A stretch of DNA of 64,000 nucleotides from Apiospora phragmitis (taxonomy: Eukaryota; Ascomycota; Sordariomycetes; Amphisphaeriales; Apiosporaceae): positions 992,001 to 1,056,000 of the forward strand of contig JAQQWL010000010.1 in assembly GCA_038363925.1 (NCBI GenBank). Direction: 5' to 3'. Shown here in pieces: positions 9,926-21,096 of the stretch; position 1 is the first letter of the stretch; every line of letters starts with the position of its first letter. The position numbers and the translations under genes were made by a program. The notes beneath the pieces were generated by a model. It made no database searches, was not told the DNA's origin, and saw only the letters and a list, made by a program, of their open reading frames with translations.

Positions 9926-11404
9926 CTATAAAGTCTTTGGTGATTTTACTGTTTCTGTCTCCAACTGTTCAGCAGTTCCGCTTCTTGGAGTTAATCGTCC
10001 TCCCCGCGCCCACGCGCGGCCGGCCGGCTCCGCCGCTGCCTGCCGGTTGCCCGTCAGGATGCCGGGCAGGTAGTCCTCGTCCATGAGGTCCTTGGTCCGG
10101 ATCCGCTGGTTGTCGACGACCTTCTGGGCGTACTCCTTCTGGTCCTCGGCGAGCAGGAGCTCGGTGCCCCAGCCGCCCTTGCCGCCGCCCTGGCCCCGGT
10201 ACTTGCTGTTGGCGGTGCCGTGGACCGGCTTCGGGATGCTGTAGACGTTCCCCCGCTTGTTGAACTGGAAGTTCTTCTTGAGGTGCAGGGTGTAGTTGCC
10301 GCTGCTGTCCGTCGTCGCGCTGACGCGGGTCAGCGTCGGCTGCCCGCAGCGCGGGCAGAACTGCTTGTCCATCTGGCGCGTCGTCTGGAAGCAGCCGTGG
10401 CAGCGCAGCACCCACGTCTTGACCCGAGTGATGCGCGCCATGGACGGCGACAGCAGGTTCAGGTTGATGCGCAGGATCACGTTCTGCATGGCGAAATCGG
10501 ACGTGAGCAGGGCCACTTGCAGGACCCGCTGGATGGGCTGTTCGGGCGTCGCGAGTTGGTCCTTGGCCTGGTGCTTCTTGAGGTTGGATGGGGTAACCCA
10601 GCCTTCTTCGTCATCATCCTCGTCTTCGTCTTCCGCCACTGCGTCTGCCGGTGCGTTATCGGCCGATGTGTTTTCTGTTGTCGTCTCCGCTAGGCTGAGG
10701 GTATCTAATTTGTGTGACACCTCTTCTTGGCCGATTACTGGTTCTTCGCTCTTCGCTTGCTCTTCTTCTGACACATCTGGCGCCGTTGTTGTTGAGACAG
10801 CGTGTGTTTCTGTCGATGTGCTGGCTGTGGTGTTCTCTGCCGTCTCTCCCTTCGCTTCTTTCTCCTGGGCCTCCTTTGCGATGGCCGAAGGTGACTTCCC
10901 GTTCAAAGTCTTCTGCCCGGGTTCCTTGCGCAAGCGCCAGTCGCCACCATTCTTCTCACACTCGAGCTCGTACGCGAGCGCAATCAGGTGAATATCCGGC
11001 TTGCTCAGGACCTCGAGGTCACCGGTACGGCGCGCGAATCCCTGCACGAACTGAACACTCTCGGGGCGGGGGCTGCGCAGCTTCAGGAACGGCAGGAGCT
11101 GGGTCTGGACTCGGGATCTCGTCGCCTCGTCGCGGATCTCAGTGAGGACAGAGGGCAGCGTGTAGATCTCGTCGGCTTTGGCCAGCAGCGTGCTCAGCGG
11201 CGGGTCGTTCTTGATCAGGGGACCGGTATCGACGATCAAAAGCTTGACGGGTTTCTGGGAGGAAGTGGTCGTGTCGGCGGTGGTGGTCGGCTCGGAGGCT
11301 TGCTGCGCTGGTGCTTGGGTTGGGGCTGGTGCTGGTGCTGGTACAGCTGCGGCTGCTGCTGCTGCCATCGAAGGAGGCGGCGGGACTGCGTTCGGCTCCT
11401 CCAT
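9926..11404 (-). CDS. NOB1: 20S pre-rRNA D-site endonuclease NOB1, C-terminal frame shifted
   Basis: A single-exon protein of 492 residues. After an Ala/Pro-rich N-terminus comes the PIN nuclease domain, opening with KLLIVDTGPLI (first catalytic Asp at residue 59) and continuing with LPSVLTEIRDEATRSR and KPDIHLIALAYELE. An acidic linker (EDEDEDDDEEGWVTPSN) follows, then SDFAMQNVILRINLNLLSP and the zinc ribbon (RCHGC and CPRCG pairs). NOB1 cuts the D site to make mature 18S rRNA during late 40S assembly, acting in nucleus and cytoplasm. The last part (GRAWARGGRLTPRSG) is not family-like. The neighbouring frame gives RPRVGAGRTINSKKRNC, stopping at 9969, which is the expected lysine/arginine-rich NOB1 end. 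One base is therefore probably missing or extra near 10015-10035. Convergent with NOP10. Confidence 0.92.
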   Translation of the reverse strand: MEEPNAVPPPPSMAAAAAAAVPAPAPAPTQAPAQQASEPTTTADTTTSSQKPVKLLIVDTGPLIKNDPPLSTLLAKADEIYTLPSVLTEIRDEATRSRVQTQLLPFLKLRSPRPESVQFVQGFARRTGDLEVLSKPDIHLIALAYELECEKNGGDWRLRKEPGQKTLNGKSPSAIAKEAQEKEAKGETAENTTASTSTETHAVSTTTAPDVSEEEQAKSEEPVIGQEEVSHKLDTLSLAETTTENTSADNAPADAVAEDEDEDDDEEGWVTPSNLKKHQAKDQLATPEQPIQRVLQVALLTSDFAMQNVILRINLNLLSPSMARITRVKTWVLRCHGCFQTTRQMDKQFCPRCGQPTLTRVSATTDSSGNYTLHLKKNFQFNKRGNVYSIPKPVHGTANSKYRGQGGGKGGWGTELLLAEDQKEYAQKVVDNQRIRTKDLMDEDYLPGILTGNRQAAAEPAGRAWARGGRLTPRSGTAEQLETETVKSPKTL

Positions 11405-12634
11405 ATTGGCGAATTTTTCTCCGATTGAAAATCGAGGCTACTCAGAGGGAGAATACTGTTTCGTACTTTTCGTTTCGGGTGTTCAATAAGATCAACAATT
11501 AGGGACTGGATCGCAACGATTTTTTGATCGATCAATCGCTAGTGGGGGTAAGCTGTCTCTCAGAATTTCGTTATCGCCAATGGCGGGGTTGTGCTAATGG
11601 CTCTAGTCGATAAAGAGAATTTTAGCGGAAACTGGTGGCAGAATTAGCACTAAATACAGTGACTGGGTGGAGGCTCAACCCATTGGCAAGCATGTGCCTT
11701 AAGCTTGCACCGATACCTCCAGTCCTAGGGATATAAACCCATTTACACCAGTTCTCCGTCAGCGAAGTAGTTGAGCACACACTTAGATAGACCACAAGAC
11801 CACCCGATCCCTATGACGCCAACAGAAGCAGATGCCAGTAACTGGCTAAGAACTGGGAGGCATTACCTTCGCTTTTTGCCGATACTATAATTTACATACT
11901 ACCCAAGCGTTAAGTATGCATATGTTGAGCGTTGAGTGTGTTCCATCTCTATTCCCAGCTGGAAATTTGTTAGGCTAGCCTAGGTTCCTCATCCAATATT
12001 GCGGTCTCTGGTCGAGTGGCATAGGGGAAGGGATTGCGGTATGCAGGAGTCTTCCGTTTGGTGATTTCTCTACCCCCAAACGTGCATATAAACATTATTC
12101 AGATGCAATGCTTCAAGTCTGGGCAGTTGCTTGAGTTTCTTTTGGGCTTGTGCGACTTGGAGGATGTCTGTTTGCCTCCCTTTCATGCCCCCGAGGGCGA
12201 ACTCGACTGAGCAATGTAAGACAGCCACCAAATACCACCATCTTGAGAGCCACAAATATTCATCTATGAGTGCCAAATATATTGCGTATTCGAAGTTGAA
12301 TTATTTTATTTCTACCTAGATTTAAAAAAGCGCTCTAAATATACACCAAACGCATTGCTATGTGATATGACGCCTGCTTTCTCCAGGCACCAAACGAAGT
12401 CCCCGGGGTATATAATCAAAATCCTCAAGCAGTGCAAATCACCCAGCATGCCTTTTGAACTATATTCAGTGTGCTTTATATAACATTTTATAGCAACAAA
12501 ATCTTTCCCAGTATAATCAAATTATTCGTGGTTGGAAAGTCGTGCTGCAAGGCGGAGAGGTAATGTGTCGTGTAACTGATCCGGGGTCGCAATGCCCCAC
12601 GGGTTAGTAAAAAGTTGTTAGAAAGTGCAGTAGC
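11405..12634. other. Intergenic stretch
   Basis: About 1.2 kb holding the NOB1 promoter and the 3' flank of the regulator. A small minus-strand ORF (12070-12276) has no motif. No repeat or RNA gene is recognised. Confidence 0.5.
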
Positions 12635-15173
12635 TCATGCCGTCGTCTGCGAGTAATCGTTCCCCAGCCACTCGTTGGAGAACCACGAGACCGCCTCGGC
12701 GCCCGTGTTGCCAAAGGACTCCATGTTGAAGTCGAAACCGTCCATGGCGCCCTCAAAGGCGTTGTTGTTGTCGAGCCCCTCGGGCGGGTCCACGGGCGCG
12801 AGGTGGGGTCGAGGCATGCTCACGTGGTGCTGTGCAGGCATCTGGTCGGCGAAGGCGGCCACACGGGCGGCCGTCGCGGGCGGTGTCGACTGCGACAGCG
12901 GTGTCTGCAGGATCGGAGTGCCGCCGTGCCCACCGTGCGTGAGGGGCGACGCGACGGCCCCATGGATGGACGGCGAGGCCACCATCCCTGCTGCTCTGGC
13001 AGGGATCTCGTTCTCGTCGGTGATGCCCATCAGGGTAATCGGGTTGTGCCGCGACAGGATCTGCTGCGCCGGGATCGAGGCTCGAGTGAAGTCCGGGCTG
13101 CTCGGGTGGCTCGGCGTCGTGCTCGTCGAGAAGCCCCTCGCGATAAGCTTCTCGAGATCACGAAGAATGGTCTGCACGGCGGGTATGTGCGACATGTGGC
13201 GCGCGATCTGCAGGCAGCGCTGCGAATGCTCGTGGACCTGGTCCGCGCTGATCTGGAACTGCAGGCCCGCCATGTGGTGCGCGAAGAAGAGCATGCGCGC
13301 GCACTGGTACGCGCAGACGGGCAAGTCCAGGTCCGTGACGGGCAGCCCGCCGTCCAGGGACAGCACGACCCGGAAGATATCGGCCATGGCCAGTGCGTGC
13401 TCGTAGCACTGGCGCTGGCAGAGGTCGACGAACTGGGGCGGCAGGCGTTCGAGCGAGGACCGCGGGAGTGCCTCTTTGAGCCCCACTAGAACGATGCGGT
13501 AGAGGTCGCAGTGGCACTGGCGCCACCAGACGTGGATCATGATGAAAACGCAGAGCCGGGGCGAGTAAGCGCGAAGTTTGACGTTGTTGTCAGAAAACCG
13601 GAAGGATGCTGGCAGGTGCTCGTTGAAGCCATTGAGCTCCTGGGCCAGGACCTCGACGAGCCTGGGAAGTTCGCGGAGTTCAGTTTCCGGCATCGCGAGT
13701 ACGTTCTTGGTACAGTAGAGGATCCGGCTGCGGATCCAGAGCAGGCGCACGTGGAGTGCCAGCGATCCAACATCATCTGGAAATGGTTTAGTAGGTATAG
13801 GACGAAGGTGTTCGGTGATCTGGGGAAGATCAAACTCGAAATTCCGTTCGTTGCAGGGCAGTTGTATATGCAGCGCTTCAGATGGCAGCAGCGTAAAATC
13901 TGGGTAACCTCCGTTAATGCCAGAATCGATGGTCATGAAAGCCCACATCAGTCTTCGCCGCGACTCGCGTGCTAGGAAGCAGAGGTTGGGGTTCTCGTAG
14001 TTGAGGCGCAGGGCGTATGAAGCGCGACCGGCAACGGAGGCTAGCATGAAGGCGCTCGTGAACCGTTGGGTCAGCATCCGATACTTCATGATGAAAACCA
14101 TCGCTTGGATCTTGATGGTGGACGGATTCTCCATATCTGCCAGGATCATTTTTTGGCATTCATCGATGCACTTAGCCCCGTATTCCCTCGTTCCTGGGCC
14201 CAGGTCGGTCAGCAGGGAGGTGATGCCGACCAGCGCCAGTAGCAAGGCACGATCCATCATGCCTGCGTGATATCGTTGCATTAGCGACGCCCGGTGCAGG
14301 AAAGAAAATACCGGCACGTGATGTACATGCTTGAAGTAGTTGTCGAAAGTGCGGGTGATAAGAGCCTCATCAGGAAATGGGATGTTTCTGTGATACTGTT
14401 CAGCCATATTATCAAACAGCGAGCTCGTTGGGCAGCAAGGTAAACAACGGTAGGGTTAATACTGACGGCTCATGGTTCATGGACCAGGGCCCATGGGTAC
14501 TAGCCCGATTGGCGATGGAATAATCGCCTTGTGAGGCAATGGAGTTGTTGTGTACGTGTCTCCTTTTCTCCGGGGGTTCGGAGGAGACTGACTCGTGCTC
14601 GGAATCGCCGGCCTGCCCCGGAGCTGGGGTGGTCATGGTTCCCGACCTTTTGGTCGGCCGGTATATGCACTCGATGCCCTGGGAATGGCATCGTTTGCAT
14701 TTCGGCATCTCTCCGCTGCATCGCGCCTTGCGCGAATGGCAATTGCTACACGCCAGCCGGACGCGCCGGCGTGGTAATGTCATGGACGACGCGGAGCCAT
14801 TCTCACCGTCGCCCTGGGGCGATGCAGCCTGGAAAGAGCACGTGAAGCCTAGGCGGTCACAATTGGCGCAAGAAGCACCGTCACGCTGTAAACATCTCAC
14901 TTTCCTCAGACGGCAGGGCTGGCATGTTTTCCGGGGATTGGTCGTATCCGACTGCTTTGGCGGTGGCCTGTGGTTGGCAGGGTCAGAGACGGCAGCCTCG
15001 GCGGCGATTTCAGCAGCAGTGTCCTTTTCCGCCACTTCGAGGCTCACGTCTTCCATCTCCATGGCAGACGCAGGCGATCTGGGGTCCGATCTCCAAGCGC
15101 GTGGGTAGTCGGATTGCGGGTCTTTCGGGGCATTACACCAGGCCGGATCCGAGGAAATGCTTCCTCCGTCCAA
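12635..15173 (-). CDS. Transcription factor with two Zn2Cys6 clusters and a fungal-specific TF domain
   Basis: Exon 1 (15173-14463) and exon 2 (14395-12635) are joined in frame by a 67-nt intron (14462-14396; the exon codons are TCA/TAT, giving EPS-YHRNIPFPDEAL). The product is about 823 residues. Two complete binuclear zinc clusters lie in tandem: Cys 84, 87, 94, 102, 105, 112 and Cys 142, 145, 152, 159, 162, 169. Each has a basic stretch after the second Cys (RLRKVR and HSRKAR). The middle region (TFDNYFKHVHHVPVFSFLHR, then RRRLMWAFMTIDS) is the fungal_trans regulatory domain. The C-terminus is Pro/Ser/Gln-rich and acidic, as in an activation domain. A nuclear DNA-binding regulator is well supported; its targets are unknown. 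Two clusters in one chain are uncommon, since most family members have one. It has no obvious partner genes nearby. Confidence 0.88.
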
Positions 15174-16216
15174 AGTGTTGCGAGAGAGGAGAGAAGTAGA
15201 AAACCAGTTGTCAGAAAAATTGCAGGATGGGTCAGGTCACGAGGGGAACCCGGCTCGGGAACCAAGGGGAAACGCGGGGACAATTTCATCGGTCACTCAC
15301 GGGCCCCAGTCACCACCTAATCCTGTGGATTTAGCGGTCAGCTTTTGAGCCCATGCACTGTGATTCGATACTTTTTAGCGGATGTGGGCCTGATGCGCCT
15401 CGAATTAGTGGAATTAGTGGACATGAACACACTGAAGCACAGGAGCCTGTCCCGAAGGTTCGTGCGTATCAGTACGATGATCATTCAACCTCTGTTATCC
15501 GTTCTCACCATTCAATGGAGAGTGCAGAGGAAAAATACATGGCTCATCTGGAAATCAACGATGCTCCATAACAACAACGATGATGTCCCGTAGAACAAGC
15601 TTGAGTTTCTGTAGAGCCGTGATGATGAACTTCTGTCCTGATGCGGCACTGATCAAAAAGTAGGGGGTCCTAGGTTAACATCTTATCGCAACTTGGGCTG
15701 ACTTCGTAGGAAGATCCGATAATCACTTGTTCAGCCACATCAGCGGGCAAGCCAATAACCCTTACTTCTGGGGTCTTAGCAGACCGGCAATGAAGGTGAT
15801 TACTGACATCCAACATCTCGATTTCGATTCCCTCATTGTGCTGTAAGCCAAGGACCCCTGCCAAGATTGATAGCGGTTGTCGGCCCATGGAGCGCGGCAA
15901 AGACGGTTATCGGAGGAAGTCGGGATACCAAATAGAGCAAACAATACCGGCACTTCTTCGTTAGGCTCAATGGTACGGAGTACATGTAGGTGAACGGATC
16001 CTGTAGTGCCACCCAACTGCACCCCATATCAATTGTACGTACGAAGGTTGCAACTGCGAAGAATACCACTTTTCATGTGGCAGCTAACCTACGTCATTAA
16101 CGCCATACACACTCTCCTATCACCTACAGATAAAAATAGTACCATTAAGCAAGCATACTGTAAAGTCGTTGGGATAAAGATATACCTAAGCAGGCATGCT
16201 AGTTTTTTAGACTTTA
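15174..16216. other. Intergenic stretch up to the transposon edge
   Basis: The first few hundred bases are the promoter side of the regulator. At 15670-16069 on the minus strand, overlapping frames give coding-like pieces (NEGIEIEMLDVSNHLHC, EPNEEVPVLFALFGIP) spread over two frames. They may be a broken gene, faintly reminiscent of retropepsin-like proteins, but this is too weak to name. A TA dinucleotide at 16215-16216 precedes the terminal inverted repeat. Confidence 0.4.
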
Positions 16217-16258
16217 AGCTAAAGCGCCCCCTCACGGGCCACCCCTTTACGGGCTACT
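16217..16258 (+). repeat. Left terminal inverted repeat of the outer DNA transposon
   Basis: It matches the inverted repeat at 43072-43113 with a few mismatches (CG versus TA after AGCTAAAG; one T/G; some C/T near the inner end). It is preceded by TA at 16215-16216. Confidence 0.8.
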
Positions 16259-17688
16259 TTACTGAGCTACTGTTACCCCTGTAATTAAAGCTATTTCTAC
16301 GGCTAGAATTAACGTAAATATATTATTTTTCGTTATTTTTAATAATAATATAGTCCTCCGCTTCTGTGTTATTATTTTTTATAGCTTTTATAATATTACG
16401 AGGCCCTCTTAACACTTCGATATTATTAGCTTCGTCTTTATATATAACCTTACCCTTTAGCTTTCGTTTAGCCCAGCGTATATTAGTTATGTAAATAAAT
16501 CGTTATCCCGGTGCGATTTTTATTTTTTAATATACTTTCGTAGTTTTATTATCGAGTTTAGTTTAAAAATAATTAATTTAAGCTTTAAGATACGCGATTT
16601 TATTACTGCTTTAATTTAAAGCCTTATTACCTTTTTTAATAAAGAGCCGTTAAGAGGGTAATTTAATAATAAAGTTTATAATAACTAATTTTTAACTATT
16701 ATTTCGTAATTCTTAACTATTAAAAAGTGTTTTAATAAATATTAAAATTAATTCGGCGAGGAAATCGAGTATTAATTCTTTTTTAATTATTTCCGATAAT
16801 TTTAAACGTGCCTAGGTAATTTTTATATTTTTTAAGATAACGTATTTTAATAATAACGACTTTAAGCGATCTCGCGAATAAATTTTAGCCGTTTTTTAAA
16901 CGTTTTTAATTATAAAAAGAATTAATATATTAATTTTAACTTAGCGGTATATTTTTAATATATTTATCTTTATAAGCTTTAATTTAAGGATTATATTTAA
17001 GCACTTTTTTAAAATAATTTTTAATTTTTTTTAATAAGTCGAAAATTCTTATATTTAAAACTTATATTATATAATTATAATATAGTTTATAAAAAACTAG
17101 TTATATCTTATTTATTATTATAGCGAAATTATATATAAAAAATAAAAATGTCTTAGATTTAATTTAAGGCTATAATATTATTAGTTCACCTTTTAAGTAA
17201 CGCTTTAAACCGCTAGTTATTTTAAAGATGGCCGTTTTAGTTTAAAAACCACTAGCTTTAAACGTTGGCCCCCTTAAAAATAATTAACGGCGAGAGGGCT
17301 ACCCTATTACAGCCTATACACTTTAGAGTAGTAATTTATTCCCTTTTTTCGACGTTGTTCTTAAGGGCTAAATAGTTAATAGTTTTAGTAATTACTTAAT
17401 AGTTACCGCTAACGCTTTAGCCGATACTTATTTTATTAATATTATAAAAGCGTTTAAAAGAGATATTAACTAGCTTTAAAGTATTAAATTTATTAAAAAA
17501 AACGTTAATATTTATTATTATAGCTTTATTAACCCGGCTATAATTAATTATTTTCGACCTTACGGTTTTAACGAACTTATTTCTAGTTAAAAAACGAGTA
17601 TACTATTATTATTTTAAAGTATAAGAAGCTTTAAAGGCGTTTAATATTCGCTAAGTTATAAACTTAAACTTAATTAGCGTTAATATAT
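16259..17688 (-). other. Left arm of the outer transposon
   Basis: RIP-degraded AT-rich sequence between the left TIR and the E1 insertion site. On the minus strand at about 16340-16490 a stop-free stretch reads IRWAKRKLKGKVIYKDEANN and VLRGPRNIIKAIKNNNTEAED. Its basic then acidic character is compatible with a transposase C-terminal tail, but it could belong to another element. The last five bases (17684-17688, tatat) are the E1 target-site duplication. Confidence 0.5.
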
Positions 17689-18326
17689 TATAACGAACGC
17701 TATTTAAGTTTTAAAAAAAACCTAGTAAAACGTATTAAAGTTTATATTAATAATATAAAAAAGTATTTAAACGTGCGATAAAGATCGCCTTTATTAATAT
17801 AGTAGGTAATAATTAATAAGAACGAATAATAATTAAAGTGCGTAGGTTTAAAGGTATTCGTAATAATTTTATTAAAACTATTTATTTTATTAATAAGTTA
17901 AGATTAATATTTAAATTAATTATTAAAATAAAAAATATTTATATAAAATATATAAAAAACGTCCGTTATTATATATTTAATTTCTTTTTTTATTAATCGG
18001 TTAAATTATTTAGTTTATTTTCGTATTTTAATAATTCGGGTAATTCCTTTATAAGTTAAAATACTGACTTATTTCGCCGTTTTTAATAATCCCCGTGATC
18101 TATTACGTAACGTTATTTTTGTTATTTTTTTAAGCCGTGTCCAATTTATTACGGTTTAAGATATTATTATTATAATCGCCGTACGTTTTTATAATATTAG
18201 TACGCTTATATTAATATAATTAGCGGCGCGGTTAGTAACCGGAATATCGTACTTTAAGCGGGGTATTATAAATCCGGCCCGGTGGTTTTATAAGTTTTAG
18301 CTATATAATTAGGTTAGGTTATAATA
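17689..18326 (-). repeat. E1 3' LTR
   Basis: Begins TATAACGAACGC (from TGTAACG) and ends GGTTATAATA (from GGTTGTAACA). It is homologous over its length to 40109-40739, with RIP-type differences. A purine-rich tract (on the minus strand) follows internally at about 18327-18345. Confidence 0.85.
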
Positions 18327-18734
18327 TTTTTTTTTTTAATTATTTTATTTTTAAAGCGTTAGGTTTTTTAAATATTTTTACCCGTTTATTGTATTAATTC
18401 TTAGTAAGCTCCTTTTTTTTCCGTTATACTTTTTATTATAATATTTATTTATTATATTAAATCGAGTTAAAAATTTATTTTTTATATAAAGTTTAAAAAG
18501 ATTAAATAATATTATAACTTAGTTATCTTCCTCGACGAGTTTAGTTTCGAAGTTATGCCGTACTTTTTTTATTTAAAGAAAGGGTAGAAATATGTTATAT
18601 TAAATAATATTTTTCGCTATAAGGAGTACGTTCATTATAGTCGGTTTTACGATGGTTCTGGTTTATTGGTTTTTACGGTATTTCGGGTTGTCGATAAGTC
18701 CCGTTGCTTACGCTTTAAGGAATAGGCGGCTAGC

Positions 18735-18963
18735 GATTTTCTATACGAGGCGAGCGCGGTTTTAAAGAAGGCTTATTAAGAGGCTTAAGAGGCCTTTTAA
18801 CGCCTAGAGCGAATTCGGTAATAGCGGAACTTTTTAGCGACGCGTGGCGTAGAGATAGTTAGGCGTGGTCTTTGTTCTTTAAACGAATTAAAGGCGGCCG
18901 AGCACGTTAAGTCCGAAGCGGTTATTAAGGCGTAATTTTTCGGGGCGTTTAAAATAATAAATT
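18735..18963 (+). pseudogene. Antisense coiled-coil ORF remnant in E1
   Basis: A GC-richer island inside E1, coding on the strand opposite to gag-pol, between the end of pol and the 3' LTR. It reads FLYEASAVLKKAY, stop, EA, then RLERIR, two stops, RNFLATRGVEIVRRGLCSLN and ELKAAEHVKSEAVIKA. Every stop is TAA or TAG where CAA or CAG is expected, so it was an open frame before RIP. The pattern VRRG-x5-EL-x2-E is shared with the E2 island at 20788-21096. Function is unknown. Confidence 0.5.
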
Positions 18964-19775
18964 AAAACGCGATAAATTTTAACCTTATTTTATTTTAAAC
19001 GTTTATAATTTTTCCGCGGCGTTCGTTAAATATTTCTTAAACTTCTAGATATTATTTTTTAACGGGTAACCTTTTTATTAAACGAGGTATTAAAAGCTTT
19101 ATTTTTTTTCGATAATTTTATTAATTTCATACTCGTATTAATCCGTTTTAACTTTTAAATATATATTATTTAAAATTTTTTTAATTATTAATTCGAATAA
19201 TAAAATATAAAATATATTTATATTATTTTAAATAATAATAATTAATAATTAATTTTTAAAATAACTTTTATAATTTTAAATAGTTTTATTTTTTTAAAGT
19301 TTAATTTATTATTTAATTATTTTATGTTAATATTTTATTATAAAAAGTAAACTTTTTTTCCTTTTATAAAAATTAATCCCTTTAATTTTATTTAATTAGT
19401 ATATCCTTTTATTTATTATTAAAAAAAAGTAAAGTTTTATTATAACGTAATTTAAAGTTTTTTTATTTTTTTAATTTAAATAATCGCGATTAATATTAAC
19501 TTTCTTTTTATTAATTTTTAATAACTTTTTAATTATATTTATAATTTATTCGAAATAATAATATATATATAACTTCATTATTTATATTATTATAAACGAA
19601 TTAAATTATTAATAATAATTATATTTAATTATTTTATTTATAATTAATATAATAGCGTAAATATTACTTTAAGGTTTAATTTATTCGTTTGGTTTATCCG
19701 TTTATTTAAAAATAATAAATTATAAATAAGTTATATTTAATACTGAGTTATATTATTAAAATTTTTTAAAACTTA

Positions 19776-20391
19776 TATAACGAACGCTATTAAGGGTTTA
19801 AATAGAAACCTAGTAAGACGTACCGAAGGGTTTATATTTAACAGTACGAGAGCGTATCTAAACGTGCGATAGAAGTCCGCTTTTATTAATATAATATATA
19901 ATAGCCGTAAAAACGAAAAGTAACGGGGGTACGTTTAATTTAAAAGTATTTATAATAAAATTATTAAGGTTATTATTTTATTAATAAATTAAATTAATAT
20001 TTAAATTAATTATTAAAATAAAAAGTATTTATATAAAATATATAAGAAACGTTCGTCGTTTATATATTTAATCCCTTTTTTATTAATTTTTTAGATCTCG
20101 TAGATTTCGCGATATCTGCTTAAGCCGGATCTTGGGATCTCGCCGTGATCCTAAGATCCGTCACGTGACCTCCGTCCTTAGCCTTCTTCGTCCGGGGTGC
20201 CTATTCGTCTTATGGCCCGTCGGGGAGGTGTCGTGTCGGGTAGTAATCGGTCATAAAGCGTAAATAAGTTTATATTAATATAATTAGCGGTTTAGTCGGT
20301 ATTAATAATATCGTAACTTAGTCGGGGTATAATATTTCCGCGCCGGTAGTTTTTATAAGTTTAGCCCGTATAATTAAACTAGGTTATAATA
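19776..20391 (-). repeat. E2 3' LTR
   Basis: Starts TATAACGAACGC and ends GGTTATAATA. It is homologous to 26803-27375 but carries an extra segment of about 40 bp near 20095-20140. Confidence 0.85.
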
Positions 20392-20787
20392 TTATTCTTT
20401 CTTTTTTAATTATTTTATTTTTAAAACGTTAAATCTTTATAAATACCTTTATTTTCCCGTTTTATTAAGTTTTTTAATAAGTTTTTTTTTTTTATTATAA
20501 TATTTATTTATTATAATATTTAATTATATTAAAAAACGTTATATATTAAAATAATCGAAAACTAAAAAATTTTATATTTATAATTTTTTTATATAAATTA
20601 TTTTTAAAAGTTTTATAAAAATACCGGACGGTTATTTTTATTATATTCGTTACGGTTTTTTTACCGTGCTTCTTTAAATAATTTATCGCGTTACGATAAA
20701 TATATCGTTAATTACTAGTCTAGTTACGATATAAGGTTTTTTATAAAGGTCCTAACGGATACTACTCTCTAGCACTCTAAGCTAGAG

Positions 20788-21096
20788 GCGGAGATCGAGG
20801 AGATCGAAGAGCGTCGTCGAGAGATAAACGCGAAAGTGTAGCGTTTTCGTAAGTAGAAGAAGTTGTGGTTCGAGAAGATAATGCGGGCGGTTCGTCGTGG
20901 TATTTCGAATGTGGAAGAGTTAGAGCGTGTCGAGCGAGAAGAGGCCGAGGAGGAGGCCCGTCGTAAGGTAGCGGCCGAGCCGTCGCCTGCGGTTACTCCT
21001 ATATTATTATCGGGCTTCTTTTTCGACTAGAACGAGGTGTACCCTAATATCCCGCTAAAGCCGTCGCTATTAGCCGAGTTTAAGGTCGTTCTTTAA
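20788..21096 (+). pseudogene. Antisense coiled-coil ORF remnant in E2
   Basis: A GC-rich island in otherwise AT-rich E2, on the strand opposite to pol. It reads AEIEEIEERRREINAKV, stop, RFRK, stop, KKLWFEKIMRAVRRGISN, VEELERVEREEAEEEARRKV, AAEPSPAVTPILLSGFFFD, stop, NEVYPNIP. The stops are TAG in place of CAG or TGG. Charged heptad-like composition suggests a coiled coil. The E1 island has the same arrangement. The product, if ever made, is unknown; it may be an accessory ORF of this Gypsy lineage. Confidence 0.55.

Noticed and set aside
10220..11489. Long plus-strand ORFs opposite NOB1
   Set aside because: They are antisense shadows of the GC-rich NOB1 coding sequence with repetitive, biased composition.
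12675..13975. Plus-strand ORFs of 150-240 codons across the regulator gene
   Set aside because: Antisense shadows of the Zn2Cys6 gene; the minus-strand frame has clear domains.
15670..16069. Retropepsin-like minus-strand fragments
   Set aside because: The resemblance is faint and split over two frames; not enough to call a gene or element.
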